Made by a program: the position numbers and the translations under genes
Notes under the pieces: generated by a model
What the model was told of the DNA's origin: nothing
The model's database searches: none
What the model saw: only the letters and a program-made list of their open reading frames with translations
Part shown: one piece after another, positions 26,513-35,166 of the stretch
Layout of the letters: each line of letters starts with the position of its first letter
How positions within the stretch are numbered: position 1 is the stretch's first letter
DNA from: Halobaculum limi
GTDB taxonomy: Archaea; Halobacteriota; Halobacteria; Halobacteriales; Haloferacaceae
DNA: 64,000 nt
Direction of reading: 5' to 3'
Assembly (NCBI RefSeq): GCF_029490015.1
Contig: NZ_CP120468.1
Location: forward strand, 620,001-684,000

Positions 26513-27594
26513 GAGACGTCTGCTCCGTCGAGCGGATCGCTGTCCCAGTAGGGGCCGTCGTCGCGAACGCGGTAGCAGGCGACGCGGTGGTCGCCGTTGT
26601 CGTCGCCGTCGACGTTGGTGACGTCCGGCGCGGCCGCGCGGCACTGTTCGGTCGCCTTCGGACACCGCGTGTGGAACCGACAGCCAGACGGCGGGTTCAC
26701 CGGATCGGGGATGTCGATCTCACGAACTGGTGGCCCGCCGGCGTCCTCGTCGACACCGAGTTCCGGCGTCGCCCACTTCAGGACCTTCGTGTAGGGGTGT
26801 TGCGGGTTCTGGAGCACCTCCTCGACGGGACCAATCTCGACCAGTTCGCCGAGGTACATCACGCCGAGGCGACCCCCGGCGTGTTCGGCGATGTAGCGGG
26901 CGTTCGAGAGGTCGTGACTGATGAACAGGAACGACGTGTCGAACTCTGACTGCAGGTCGAGCATCAGGTCCATCATCTCGACGCGAAGGCTCACGTCGAG
27001 GGCGCTGACCGCCTCGTCCGCGAGGATGAGGTCGGGATTCATCAACAGCGCCCGGATGAGCGCCACCCGCTGTTTCTCCCCGCCCGACAGTTGGTGCGGG
27101 TAGCGGTGAGCGTAGTCCTCCGGCGGCGACATCCCCACGCGTTCGAGGAAGTGGAAGACGCGCGCCTCGCGGTCGTCAGAGTCGAGGTCGGACTGCCACC
27201 GCTTCAGCGGTGCCGACAGCGACGAGATGACCGTCCGGTTCGGGTTCAGTGCCGCACCGGGGTCTTGATGGATGATCTGCAGCGACCGGCGAATCTCCTC
27301 GAAGGGGACCGACGGATTCGACCGCCACTTCTTCGCCTCCCAGATGTCTTGCCCGCGGAAGCTGATGCTCCCGCCGGTGGGTTTCTGGAGGCCGACGGCC
27401 GCCTTCCCGAGCGTCGTCTTTCCACTGCCGGACTCGCCGACGATGGCGACGACGTCGTTCTCGCCGATGTCGAGGTCGACGCCGTCGACGGCGCGAACTG
27501 TCGGCGTGTCGGCGAAGGGGTTCAGTCCCGACCCCTCCTTCTGGAAGTGTACGTCGATGTCGGACAGTGAGACGACCGGATTGTCGGCGCTCAT
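26509..27594 (-). CDS. Oligopeptide/oligosaccharide ABC transporter ATPase (DppF-type)
   Basis: 361 residues. Walker A is GESGSGKTT (53-61), the signature LSGGEKQR, and Walker B LILADEAVSALD. The C-terminal extension CRFHTRCPKATEQC is the Cys-rich oligopeptide-transporter module. With the second ATPase it forms the nucleotide-binding pair of the importer. An insert before Walker A (LNPFADTP) is slightly longer than in model proteins. The start overlaps the upstream stop (ATGA), and a longer frame upstream is rejected for that reason. Confidence 0.93.
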   Translation of the reverse strand: MSADNPVVSLSDIDVHFQKEGSGLNPFADTPTVRAVDGVDLDIGENDVVAIVGESGSGKTTLGKAAVGLQKPTGGSISFRGQDIWEAKKWRSNPSVPFEEIRRSLQIIHQDPGAALNPNRTVISSLSAPLKRWQSDLDSDDREARVFHFLERVGMSPPEDYAHRYPHQLSGGEKQRVALIRALLMNPDLILADEAVSALDVSLRVEMMDLMLDLQSEFDTSFLFISHDLSNARYIAEHAGGRLGVMYLGELVEIGPVEEVLQNPQHPYTKVLKWATPELGVDEDAGGPPVREIDIPDPVNPPSGCRFHTRCPKATEQCRAAAPDVTNVDGDDNGDHRVACYRVRDDGPYWDSDPLDGADVS

Positions 27595-28646
27595 TGCTCC
27601 ACCTCCGTCGCGAGGGGAACCTCCTCGTCGACGTCGTCCCAATGGTGACACGCGACTTCGTGCGTCGACGAGACGGGTTCCATCGGCGGCTTCTCCATCT
27701 CACACTCGTCGGTCGCGATGGGGCACCGCTCGTGGTACGGACACCCCGGCGGCACGGCGACCGGGTCGGGTGCCGACCCTTCGATGGGCCGCATCTCCCC
27801 CAGCGGTGCGTCGAGGTTCGGCGTCGCGTTGAGCAACGCACGTGTGTACGGGTGACGTGGATCGTGGACGATGGCCTCGGTGTCGCCGACCTCTGCGAAC
27901 TCGAAGGCGTACAGCACGCCGATCCGGTCGGCCAGTTTCGTGACCAGCGGGAGGTCGTGCGTGATGAACACCATCGTGAGGTCGTACTTGTCGCGCAACT
28001 CAGACAGCAGGCTGATGATCGACCGCTGCATCAGCAGGTCGAGCGCGGCCGTCGGTTCGTCCATCACGAGCACTTCCGGCTCCAGCACGAGCGCCAGCGC
28101 GATGAGCGCCCGCTGTTTCATCCCGCCCGACAGTTCGTGCGGATACGAACTCAGGATGCGCTCGGGGTCGAGATACAGGTCTGCGAGGAGTTGCTCCGCG
28201 CGTTCGAGGCCCTCGGCGACGTCGTAGTCGTGGGCTTCGAGCGTCTCCACGAAGTGCTCGCGGAAGTCCATCGTGGGGTTGAACGAACTCATCGCCCCCT
28301 GGAACACCATCGAGATGTCCTCCCAGCGGAGTTGCCGGAGCGGGCCCTTCTGGAGGTTCAAGACATCGACGGGGTCGCCGTCGCGCGGGTGGTAGGTGAC
28401 GCTCCCTTCGGTCTGTCCAGGGTCGACGACCGCGTTCAACAGCGCCGAGGCGAACATCGACTTTCCGCTGCCGGACTCGCCGACGATGCCGATGATCTCG
28501 CCGCGTTCGATGTCGATGTCGACACCGTTGAGGACGCGACTCGTGCCGCGGTCCATCTCGAAGGAGACGGTCAGGTCGCGACACTCGAGGACGACGTCGC
28601 GGTCGGTTCGGGGCTGTTCGGTAGTGGCTGCTGTGGGAGTACTCAT
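27591..28646 (-). CDS. Oligopeptide/oligosaccharide ABC transporter ATPase (DppD-type)
   Basis: 351 residues. Walker A is GESGSGKS, the signature LSGGMKQR, and Walker B VLVMDEPTAALD. A C-terminal CPYHERCPIATDEC motif is typical of the Opp/Dpp subfamily. It partners the next ATPase to drive import. Overlap with both neighbours (ATGA) indicates tight co-translation. Opp/Dpp-type systems import peptides but in archaea also cello- and other beta-oligosaccharides; the adjacent glycosidases point to the latter. Confidence 0.93.
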   Translation of the reverse strand: MSTPTAATTEQPRTDRDVVLECRDLTVSFEMDRGTSRVLNGVDIDIERGEIIGIVGESGSGKSMFASALLNAVVDPGQTEGSVTYHPRDGDPVDVLNLQKGPLRQLRWEDISMVFQGAMSSFNPTMDFREHFVETLEAHDYDVAEGLERAEQLLADLYLDPERILSSYPHELSGGMKQRALIALALVLEPEVLVMDEPTAALDLLMQRSIISLLSELRDKYDLTMVFITHDLPLVTKLADRIGVLYAFEFAEVGDTEAIVHDPRHPYTRALLNATPNLDAPLGEMRPIEGSAPDPVAVPPGCPYHERCPIATDECEMEKPPMEPVSSTHEVACHHWDDVDEEVPLATEVEQ

Positions 28647-29755
28647 AGTTCACCTCCGACTGTGGTCGGTCGCGTGGACGGGCCGGCGGGTTCGGCGTCG
28701 TCGTCGTCGCCGGTAGTTCGTGAGTGACGGGCGCGGACGCGGGGGTTGAACACCCGGTCCATCCCCTGTGCGAAGAGGATCAGTCCCATCGACAGCAGGA
28801 TGATCGACACCATCGGGACGATGAGCCAGTGAGCGGCGTCGATGGTCAGCATCCCACCGTTGGAGTACGCCAGTTGGAGCATCACGCCCCAGTTGACGAC
28901 CTCCGAGAACGGCAACAGGCCGAGGAAGTAGAGGCCGACGGAGGCGAAGATGACGCCTCGCATCGCGTTGACCATATTGATCATCACGAACGGCATAATG
29001 TTGGGAACGATCTCTTTGACGACGATCGCTGGCGTCGACAGGCCCATCGCCCGCGACGCCTCCACGTAGGAGGTCGACCGGATCGTGAGTACCTGCGAGC
29101 GGATGGCCCGCGCCATCCCCGCCCACCCCTGCAAGGAGAGGACGATACCGAGCACGATGGGACTCTCAGGCTGCAGCAACGCGACGAGAATGAGCAGCAC
29201 GGGCAGTCCCGGCAGGGTCATCACAATGTCGATGAGCGTCGACAGCAGACTGTCGATGCGACCGCCGGTGTAGCCCGCCAGCGCGCCGATAGTCGTCCCG
29301 AGGACGGTGACGAACAGGCCGGCGCTGGTGATCATCAACAGCATCCGCGGGGTCGCGTGGACGACCTGTTCGAGGATGCCGCGACCGACGTTGTCGGTGC
29401 CGAGCGGCCAGTACATCGCGACCCACGGCACCGAGACACCGGCTACCGTCGTGCTGGTCAGTTCGTACCAACTGCCGCCGATGATCCCGCCCTGGAACGG
29501 GCCGATCAACAGCGGCGCTTGCCCGACGCGCGGTTGGGCGACGAGCGACGGGCCGAGGAGGCCAATAAAGACGAATCCGAACACGAGGACCGCACCGATC
29601 CGAGCGCGCACGTCGTTCCAGACGACGCGCGCGGGTGCGACCACCCACAGGTCGAGCGTCTTTCGGAGTCGGTCTGCCCGCCCCATCGACGACTCCGAGA
29701 CGGTCCCGAAGCCGCCGCGGTCTTGGAACCCGCTCGTGGAGTTCTCGCGACTCAT
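28643..29755 (-). CDS. ABC transporter permease (DppC-type)
   Basis: 370 residues with about six membrane helices and a long extracellular loop between helices 1 and 2 containing the segment GGSWYELTSTTVAG. The cytoplasmic coupling loop EASRAMGLSTPAIVVKEIVPNIMP holds the EAA motif that contacts the ATPases. It pairs with the DppB-type permease, whose stop codon overlaps its ATG by one base (TAATG). Confidence 0.92.
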   Translation of the reverse strand: MSRENSTSGFQDRGGFGTVSESSMGRADRLRKTLDLWVVAPARVVWNDVRARIGAVLVFGFVFIGLLGPSLVAQPRVGQAPLLIGPFQGGIIGGSWYELTSTTVAGVSVPWVAMYWPLGTDNVGRGILEQVVHATPRMLLMITSAGLFVTVLGTTIGALAGYTGGRIDSLLSTLIDIVMTLPGLPVLLILVALLQPESPIVLGIVLSLQGWAGMARAIRSQVLTIRSTSYVEASRAMGLSTPAIVVKEIVPNIMPFVMINMVNAMRGVIFASVGLYFLGLLPFSEVVNWGVMLQLAYSNGGMLTIDAAHWLIVPMVSIILLSMGLILFAQGMDRVFNPRVRARHSRTTGDDDDAEPAGPSTRPTTVGGEL

Positions 29756-30777
29756 TAGGAGTCACCTCCCGTGGAGACGCGCGGGTCGACGAGGCCGTAC
29801 GTCAGGTCGGCGACGAACGCGCCGACGACGACGGCGAGCGTGATGAGGACGAACCCGCCCATCATCAGCGGGTAGTCGCGCGCCTCGACGGCGGCAACGA
29901 TGTAGTAGCCGAGTCCAGGGTAGGTGAACACCTGTTCGAGGATAGCCGACCCGCCGATGACGGCACCGAACGCGAGCAGCAGGCCGGTGTACATCGGCAG
30001 GATAGCGTTGCGAGCGACGTAGCGCAGGGCGATCCGGGTGTCAGAGAGGCCGCGAAGCCGTGCGACGCGGAGATAGTCCTCGCCGAGCACCTGGATACTG
30101 TTCCCGCGCATCGCGAGTGCGACGCCGCCGAAGCCAGTGATGACGACTGCGGCGATGAGCAGACTCGCGTGGTAGATGGCGTCGGCGACGAACTGGAACG
30201 TCGCGACCGGCCGAAGCGGGTTCACCACGGGAACGACCGCCGAGGAGATGTGCCCGCTGGTCGGGAACCACCCGAAGGTGTAGCCGAAGATGTACAAGAA
30301 CAACAGCGCCGTCACGTAGTTCGGCGTCGAGTTAAGGACGATACCGATGCCGGTCGTCCCCATATCGAAGCGACTCCCCTCCTGGTACGCCATAATCGCG
30401 CCCAGCGCGATGCCGGCGGCGAACATCAGCAGGATAGCTATCGAGAACGCGAACACCGTCCACGGGAGCGCCTGTCCGAGAATCTCCGAGACGGGGGCGT
30501 TCTGGCTGATCGACTGACCGAGGTCGCCACGGACGATGCCACCGACGTAGTCGAGATACTGCTCGTGCAGCGGCGCGGTGAGGTCGATGTTGATGTAGCT
30601 CTCGACGCGCCGATTGATCTCCTGTTGGGACATGTCCGGATTGTTCCGGATGAGTTGGCCCCGTAGCTGGTCGGCGGGGTTGCCCGGCATCAGCCGGACG
30701 AGCCCGAACGACAGCGAGACCACGACGAACGCCGTGAATAGCGCTTGTCCGGTACGCTTTACGAAGTACTCGTACAT
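29755..30777 (-). CDS. ABC transporter permease (DppB-type)
   Basis: 340 residues, a classical OppB/DppB permease. The N-terminus FVKRTGQALFTAFVVVSLSFGLVRLMPGNPAD is the family signature. It has six membrane helices and an EAA loop near LGEDYLRVARLRGLSDTRI. It is the second gene of the operon, six bases after the binding-protein stop. Together with the DppC-type partner it forms the membrane channel. Confidence 0.93.
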   Translation of the reverse strand: MYEYFVKRTGQALFTAFVVVSLSFGLVRLMPGNPADQLRGQLIRNNPDMSQQEINRRVESYINIDLTAPLHEQYLDYVGGIVRGDLGQSISQNAPVSEILGQALPWTVFAFSIAILLMFAAGIALGAIMAYQEGSRFDMGTTGIGIVLNSTPNYVTALLFLYIFGYTFGWFPTSGHISSAVVPVVNPLRPVATFQFVADAIYHASLLIAAVVITGFGGVALAMRGNSIQVLGEDYLRVARLRGLSDTRIALRYVARNAILPMYTGLLLAFGAVIGGSAILEQVFTYPGLGYYIVAAVEARDYPLMMGGFVLITLAVVVGAFVADLTYGLVDPRVSTGGDS

Positions 30778-30783
30778 CGGCGG

Positions 30784-32601
30784 TTACTCGGGCTTGGCCG
30801 TGAGCTTCCCCTCGCGGGGCAGGTAGTACTGCGGCCAGTCGACGATGGCGTCCTCGTCGTCCTGCGTCACCGTGTTCCAGTCGTCGGTGGTCACCCACGA
30901 CTGGTCGACCTTCTCCATCAGCGGGGCCATCGGGAGGTGGCGGTTGACGACCCACGCCAGTTCCTGCGTCTTCTGCTTGGCCTCCTCGCCGGTCAACCCC
31001 GCGAGTTCCTCCAGTTCGGACTCGAAGTTCACCGTGCGCTTCTCGCCGTTCGGCTCACCCAGCGGTGCGACTTCGACCTCTCGCGGGAACTTCAGGATGG
31101 TCCGCGAGCGGAAGCCGTTGAGGAGTTTGTTCAGCGAGAAGTACGGGTACAGTTTCCCGTCCGGCCAGCCGAGGCCGGCGACGATGTAGTCTTGGTTGCC
31201 GTAGATGTCACCCCAGTACGACTGGCTCGGGTTCAGCGACGCCTCGATGCCGAAGTCGTTGAGGTCTTGTACGATGGACTGCCCGCCCGCGGTCCAGTCG
31301 TTCCACCCCGCAGGGATCTTGTACGGGAACGAGAGCGTCTCGCCGTCGGCGTCGACCCACGTGCCGTCCTGCTTCGAGAAGCCGGCGTCGCGGAGCAGTT
31401 GCGCCGCCTTCTGCGTGTCGGGGTCGTAGGCGTCGAACTCCGACAGCGAGTCACCCAGCCACTCTTTGTAACTACCGTCGAAGTTTCCTGGAAGCCCCGA
31501 GGGGACTTCCACGGGGACGTGCATCTTGCCGCCAGCCGTCTGTGCGAGTTTCTCGCGGTCGATGACGTACTGGATCGCCTGCTTGACATTCTGCTGGCTG
31601 TAGTGTTTGTGCTCGTGGTTGAACATGATGCCCATTCCCCAGTTGGCGGGCATCTGAATCTCGCGGACGTGGTCGCCGTACGACTCCGCGATGTTCGAGG
31701 GCGTGAACACGTTGTCGATGCCGTCGATGTTGTCGGTACGCAGCGCCTGCCACTGCTTCTGGTTCGACTGCAGGTAGTTCCACTTGAACGCCGCAAAGTT
31801 GATCTGGTCGGCGTCGGGGTGGTCCTCGAAGCGCGTGGCGACGAGTTCCTGGTTGCGCGCGTGGTCGAACTTGAACGGGCCGGTCCCGTTCGGTTCCTCG
31901 AGCGTCATCTCCGCCATCCCGGGTGCTTCGCCGTCGGACTCGAACGCGTCGAGGAACTTGCCGAACTGGTCGCGCGGCGTGTCGAGGGCGATGGGCTTCA
32001 GTGAGTAGAGGAACACCTCGTCGGAGACCGCTCGATCCAAGCCGAGTTCGACCGTCGACTCGTCGGCGACGGTTATGTTCTCCGGCGCGACGATGTTACC
32101 GATGGCTGCGCCGTCGTACGCCTCCAGTTTCAGTTTGAACGCGACGTCTTCGGCAGTGACCGCGTCGCCGCTGTGCCAGTTGAAGCCGTCGCGGACGGAC
32201 AGTGTCACCGTCTCCGACCCGATGTCCCACGACTCGAGGACGCCTGGCATGAACGTGCTCGTCGCCTCGTTCACGTACAGGAGGTTCTCGAATATCGCCA
32301 GCGCCGCACGATCAGGATACTGCTGGCCGTAGGGGTTGAACTGCATGTCTTTCGGCACGCTCGTCGTCGCGGTGACGAACGTCCGGTCGGTCATCTCCAG
32401 CGAGTCGGACTCACTGGTCTGGGTCCCGTCACTTCCGCCGTCGCCACCACCGCCGTCGCTGTCAGTGGCCGTCGGCGTTCCCGTGTTCGACCCGGCACAG
32501 CCCGCAATTGCTGCGGCCCCGGTCACACCCGCCGCCTGCAGGAACCGCCGCCGTGTCTTTCGTAGATTCCGTTCTGCCTCGCCCGTGTGTCCATCGGACA
32601 T
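30784..32601 (-). CDS. ABC importer substrate-binding lipoprotein (SBP family 5)
   Basis: 605 residues. A Tat-type signal (TRRRFLQAAGVTGAAAIAGC) with lipobox Cys, a Ser/Gly/Asp linker, then a family-5 extracellular solute-binding protein. Family 5 proteins bind peptides, nickel or oligosaccharides. The operon with GH81 and GH3 argues for beta-1,3-gluco-oligosaccharides. It is the first gene of a seven-gene operon and is preceded by an AT-rich promoter region. Binding-protein genes at the head of an operon are usually the most strongly expressed. Confidence 0.92.
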   Translation of the reverse strand: MSDGHTGEAERNLRKTRRRFLQAAGVTGAAAIAGCAGSNTGTPTATDSDGGGGDGGSDGTQTSESDSLEMTDRTFVTATTSVPKDMQFNPYGQQYPDRAALAIFENLLYVNEATSTFMPGVLESWDIGSETVTLSVRDGFNWHSGDAVTAEDVAFKLKLEAYDGAAIGNIVAPENITVADESTVELGLDRAVSDEVFLYSLKPIALDTPRDQFGKFLDAFESDGEAPGMAEMTLEEPNGTGPFKFDHARNQELVATRFEDHPDADQINFAAFKWNYLQSNQKQWQALRTDNIDGIDNVFTPSNIAESYGDHVREIQMPANWGMGIMFNHEHKHYSQQNVKQAIQYVIDREKLAQTAGGKMHVPVEVPSGLPGNFDGSYKEWLGDSLSEFDAYDPDTQKAAQLLRDAGFSKQDGTWVDADGETLSFPYKIPAGWNDWTAGGQSIVQDLNDFGIEASLNPSQSYWGDIYGNQDYIVAGLGWPDGKLYPYFSLNKLLNGFRSRTILKFPREVEVAPLGEPNGEKRTVNFESELEELAGLTGEEAKQKTQELAWVVNRHLPMAPLMEKVDQSWVTTDDWNTVTQDDEDAIVDWPQYYLPREGKLTAKPE

Positions 32602-32642
32602 ACCTCGCCAATTCGACTGGTAGTATGTATGTATTTTTCACG

Positions 32643-32650
32643 ATATATTT
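32643..32650 (-). promoter_or_regulatory. TATA box of glucan operon
   Basis: On the minus strand AAATATAT lies about 42-49 nt before the binding-protein ATG, in a stretch (32600-32690) much richer in A and T than the rest of the window. It would give a leader of about 20 nt. Tandem CATA units (ACATACATACTA) lie between TATA and start and could be an operator. No perfect dyad is evident. Confidence 0.5.
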
Positions 32651-32742
32651 GATGTAGTGGTTCAATAAATAGATTTTCTGACAGTTTGTGTGGTGGCGGA
32701 CCCGGCACGCTTCGACGACGAAGCGGCTCGGCCCGTGGTGAG

Positions 32743-32937
32743 TTACGGAAGGTGAAGCTGGACGCCGCGACGGATTGCGACCGCGAGTCCGATCAGCGTC
32801 ATCAGGATAATTGCGGCCGAAACCTGTGAAATCGCGTGCGCTGCCGTTCCCGGCGTCGTGAACTGGAACGCGATCGCGAGGAACACGAGCAGGATCACGT
32901 CGAGCGCGAACAGGACCCAGAGGACGTTCCGGCGCAT
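32743..32937 (-). CDS. Small two-helix membrane protein
   Basis: 64 residues with two hydrophobic helices (about 5-25 and 35-55) and a short basic tail. The N-terminus MRRNVLWVLFALDVILLV and a TTPGTA turn are visible. Nothing catalytic is present and no family is recognised. It is separated from the glucan operon by an AT-rich spacer, so it is probably transcribed alone. Confidence 0.6.
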   Translation of the reverse strand: MRRNVLWVLFALDVILLVFLAIAFQFTTPGTAAHAISQVSAAIILMTLIGLAVAIRRGVQLHLP

Positions 32938-33125
32938 ACTGCCACCCGCCGCAAGCGACGGGCAAAAGGGTGTCGTCGGGACGTCGGTTTAGTGGCGTTC
33001 GAATGCAACCCTGTCCCCACTTGATACTCTACTCCTGTCGTAGACCCGTCGACACAGGTTCGTCTCCCGGCTCCAGTGTGCGTGTCAGCCGCTCACCACC
33101 GTTACCACACTGACACTACCCGAAC

Positions 33126-33149
33126 ACAATATTGACGCAGTAATATTGT
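33126..33149. promoter_or_regulatory. Perfect palindromic operator candidate
   Basis: ACAATATT-8 nt-AATATTGT is a perfect 8-bp inverted repeat lying 32-55 nt before the ATG of the DUF4397 gene. It overlaps the position where the TATA box should be (the right arm is itself TATA-like). A bound dimer would compete with TBP, which suggests repression. The AT-rich arms contrast with the GC-rich surroundings. Confidence 0.55.
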
Positions 33150-33180
33150 CTAATTGATACGATTGGTTCGCTACGAACAG

Positions 33181-34872
33181 ATGCTCGACCTGACGAGACG
33201 GGGCGTGTTGGGGGGAATCGCTGCCAGCGGCGTGCTTCTGGCGGTCGGCACGGAGCCAGTGGCAGCGACAGAGCACACCCGGTCGACCCAGCGTGCTCGG
33301 CTCCGCGTGATCCACGCGTCGCCAGACGCCCCCGACGTCGACGTTCGAGTGCGGCGTGACGGTGACGACTCCGTCCGGACCGTCGCGTCGGATCTGTACT
33401 TCGGTGCGGTCGAAGAGTACCGCTCGCTCCCTGCCGGGTCGTACCGCGTGTCGGTCGCGCCAGCGGGTGAGCGCACCGCCGAGATACTGCCTACGCGTCG
33501 TCTCGTCCTCGACGAGGGTGCCGATTACACCGCCGTCGTCGTCGGCGAAGTCGACGGCGACACGACCCTCGACCTCGCGGTGTTCGAAGACGACAACAAC
33601 CTCCTTGACGCCACCAAGAGTCGACTCCGTGTGATCCACGCGTCGCCGGACGCATCTCCGGTCGGCGTGACTGTCGCCCCGCGACGACGCTCGCCGTCCG
33701 ACGACGGCATCGAGCGACTGCGCGCCGCCTCGCCCGACGACTCGCTGCGAACGCTGACCACTGCGCGTCGCACGCGTACGCTGTTCGACGGCGTCAGTTA
33801 CGGACAGGCGAGCGACGCCGTCGAAGTCGCGTCGGGGAGATACGAGGTCGGCCTCCGACACGACACCGACGACGGTCCGGGGTCGGTGCTCCTCGAACGC
33901 AATCTCGGGTTCACCGGTGGCGTCGCCTTCACGCTGCTCGTGCTCGGGTATCACACTCCGGACGACGCAGCGGTTCCGGTTCCGCTCTCGCTGTCGGTGG
34001 CCGGCGACGCGACGCCCGGCCCAGCGACTGTTACCTTCGACGACCAGCGTCTCGAGTACGAGTCGGGTGCCGACACGGTCACGGTGACGATTCACGCCGT
34101 CGGACTCGCGGACGGGGGCTTCGTCGCTCTCCACGACCCGACACTGTTCGACAGCGACCCCACCGGGAGCGTCGTGGGCGTCTCCGAGTACCTCGGTCCG
34201 GGGTGGCACACGAACGTCGAGGTCGACCTCGGCGTCGACGACGTGTTAGACGGCGCGGAGGGACGGGTGCGTCTCGCCGCGATGGCGTACCGCGGCACCG
34301 ACGCCGACCGGTTCTCGGTCGCCGCCGCGGGCGGCCCGTACGTCGACCCGAACGACGTGAACGGCGACGGCGTCGAGGCTGTCCTCGACGCGGCGACCGT
34401 CCGCATCGAACGAGCGTGGGACAGAGAGCGCTATCGTAACGACGACTCCGCCGACGAATCTCCACCTCGGGACGACCGGGAACGCGACCGTGAGGAGTCG
34501 CCCGACGCTTCCGACAAGACCGCCGACACCACCCCGGACGAGACGGACACCGACGCTTCCGACGAGACGCCAGCAGACGACCGAGACGAAGACGCACCAG
34601 CGGACGCGCGGGAAGACGAACGAGACGACGAGCGCGAACCGCGTGAAGAAGGCGAGGAGGAGAGTGACTGGCGGAAGAAACTGGAGGAGCGACGGAAAGA
34701 GCGGGAAAAGCGGCGCGAGGAGCGACGGAAAGAGCGAGAGAAACGGCGGGAGGAGCGACGTAAGGAACGGGAGAAGCGGCGAGAAGAACGGAGAAAGCGC
34801 AGGGACGACGATGACGACGATGACGACGAGGAGGATGATGAGGACGACGAAGAAGACGAGGACGACGACTGA
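33181..34872 (+). CDS. Tat-exported DUF4397 protein with charged helical repeat
   Basis: 563 residues. A Tat signal (TRRGVLGGIAASGVLLAVG) is followed by two DUF4397 modules, each starting LRVIHASPDA. A third beta domain spans about residues 270-420 (ATPGPATVTFDDQRLEYESG...), then a disordered D/E/T region. The C-terminus is exceptional. Three and a half copies of an 11-residue repeat, ERRKEREKRRE, are followed by a run of about 25 Asp/Glu. The K/R/E-rich repeat should form a long single alpha helix. DUF4397 proteins are thought to be cell-surface proteins; the function is unknown. Confidence 0.88.
   Translation: MLDLTRRGVLGGIAASGVLLAVGTEPVAATEHTRSTQRARLRVIHASPDAPDVDVRVRRDGDDSVRTVASDLYFGAVEEYRSLPAGSYRVSVAPAGERTAEILPTRRLVLDEGADYTAVVVGEVDGDTTLDLAVFEDDNNLLDATKSRLRVIHASPDASPVGVTVAPRRRSPSDDGIERLRAASPDDSLRTLTTARRTRTLFDGVSYGQASDAVEVASGRYEVGLRHDTDDGPGSVLLERNLGFTGGVAFTLLVLGYHTPDDAAVPVPLSLSVAGDATPGPATVTFDDQRLEYESGADTVTVTIHAVGLADGGFVALHDPTLFDSDPTGSVVGVSEYLGPGWHTNVEVDLGVDDVLDGAEGRVRLAAMAYRGTDADRFSVAAAGGPYVDPNDVNGDGVEAVLDAATVRIERAWDRERYRNDDSADESPPRDDRERDREESPDASDKTADTTPDETDTDASDETPADDRDEDAPADAREDERDDEREPREEGEEESDWRKKLEERRKEREKRREERRKEREKRREERRKEREKRREERRKRRDDDDDDDDEEDDEDDEEDEDDD
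34687..34785 (+). repeat. 33-bp coding tandem repeat
   Basis: Three consecutive 33-base units encode ERRKEREKRRE, and a partial fourth follows. The DNA differs at several third positions between copies (CGG/CGA/CGT, AAA/AAG, GAG/GAA) while the protein is unchanged. The repeat is therefore old enough to accumulate silent changes and is under selection at the protein level. Confidence 0.85.
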
Positions 34873-34913
34873 TCTGGTCTTCGTGTGGCCGTTCGACGAC
34901 GCGGATCAGGAGT

Positions 34914-35102
34914 TCAGACGGTGACGCCGGTCGTCCCGCGGCGAACGGTGACGACGTGTCCACACTCGGGACAGACGACCGCCTCGCCCACTGGACTCGG
35001 GCGAATCACCCAGTCGCCAGTCGGGGTGGCGGCGTGCCAGCAGTCCGGGCAGTAGAGCGTTCGTTTCGACGGTGTCGGTGCAGTGATCACTTCGGGGGAC
35101 AT
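34914..35102 (-). CDS. Small zinc-ribbon protein
   Basis: 62 residues with two CxxC pairs (CPDC at about 18-21 and CPEC at about 45-48) forming a zinc ribbon. It is otherwise rich in Val and Thr. Small zinc-ribbon proteins are numerous in haloarchaea and most have no assigned role. The ATG before SPEVITAP is preferred over a GTG two codons earlier. It is convergent with the DUF4397 gene. Confidence 0.65.
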   Translation of the reverse strand: MSPEVITAPTPSKRTLYCPDCWHAATPTGDWVIRPSPVGEAVVCPECGHVVTVRRGTTGVTV

Positions 35103-35166
35103 TACCACCTTCAGGCGAGGTCAGGGGATAAACACATCTCCGCTCGCCGGCGGCACGACGGGCCGT

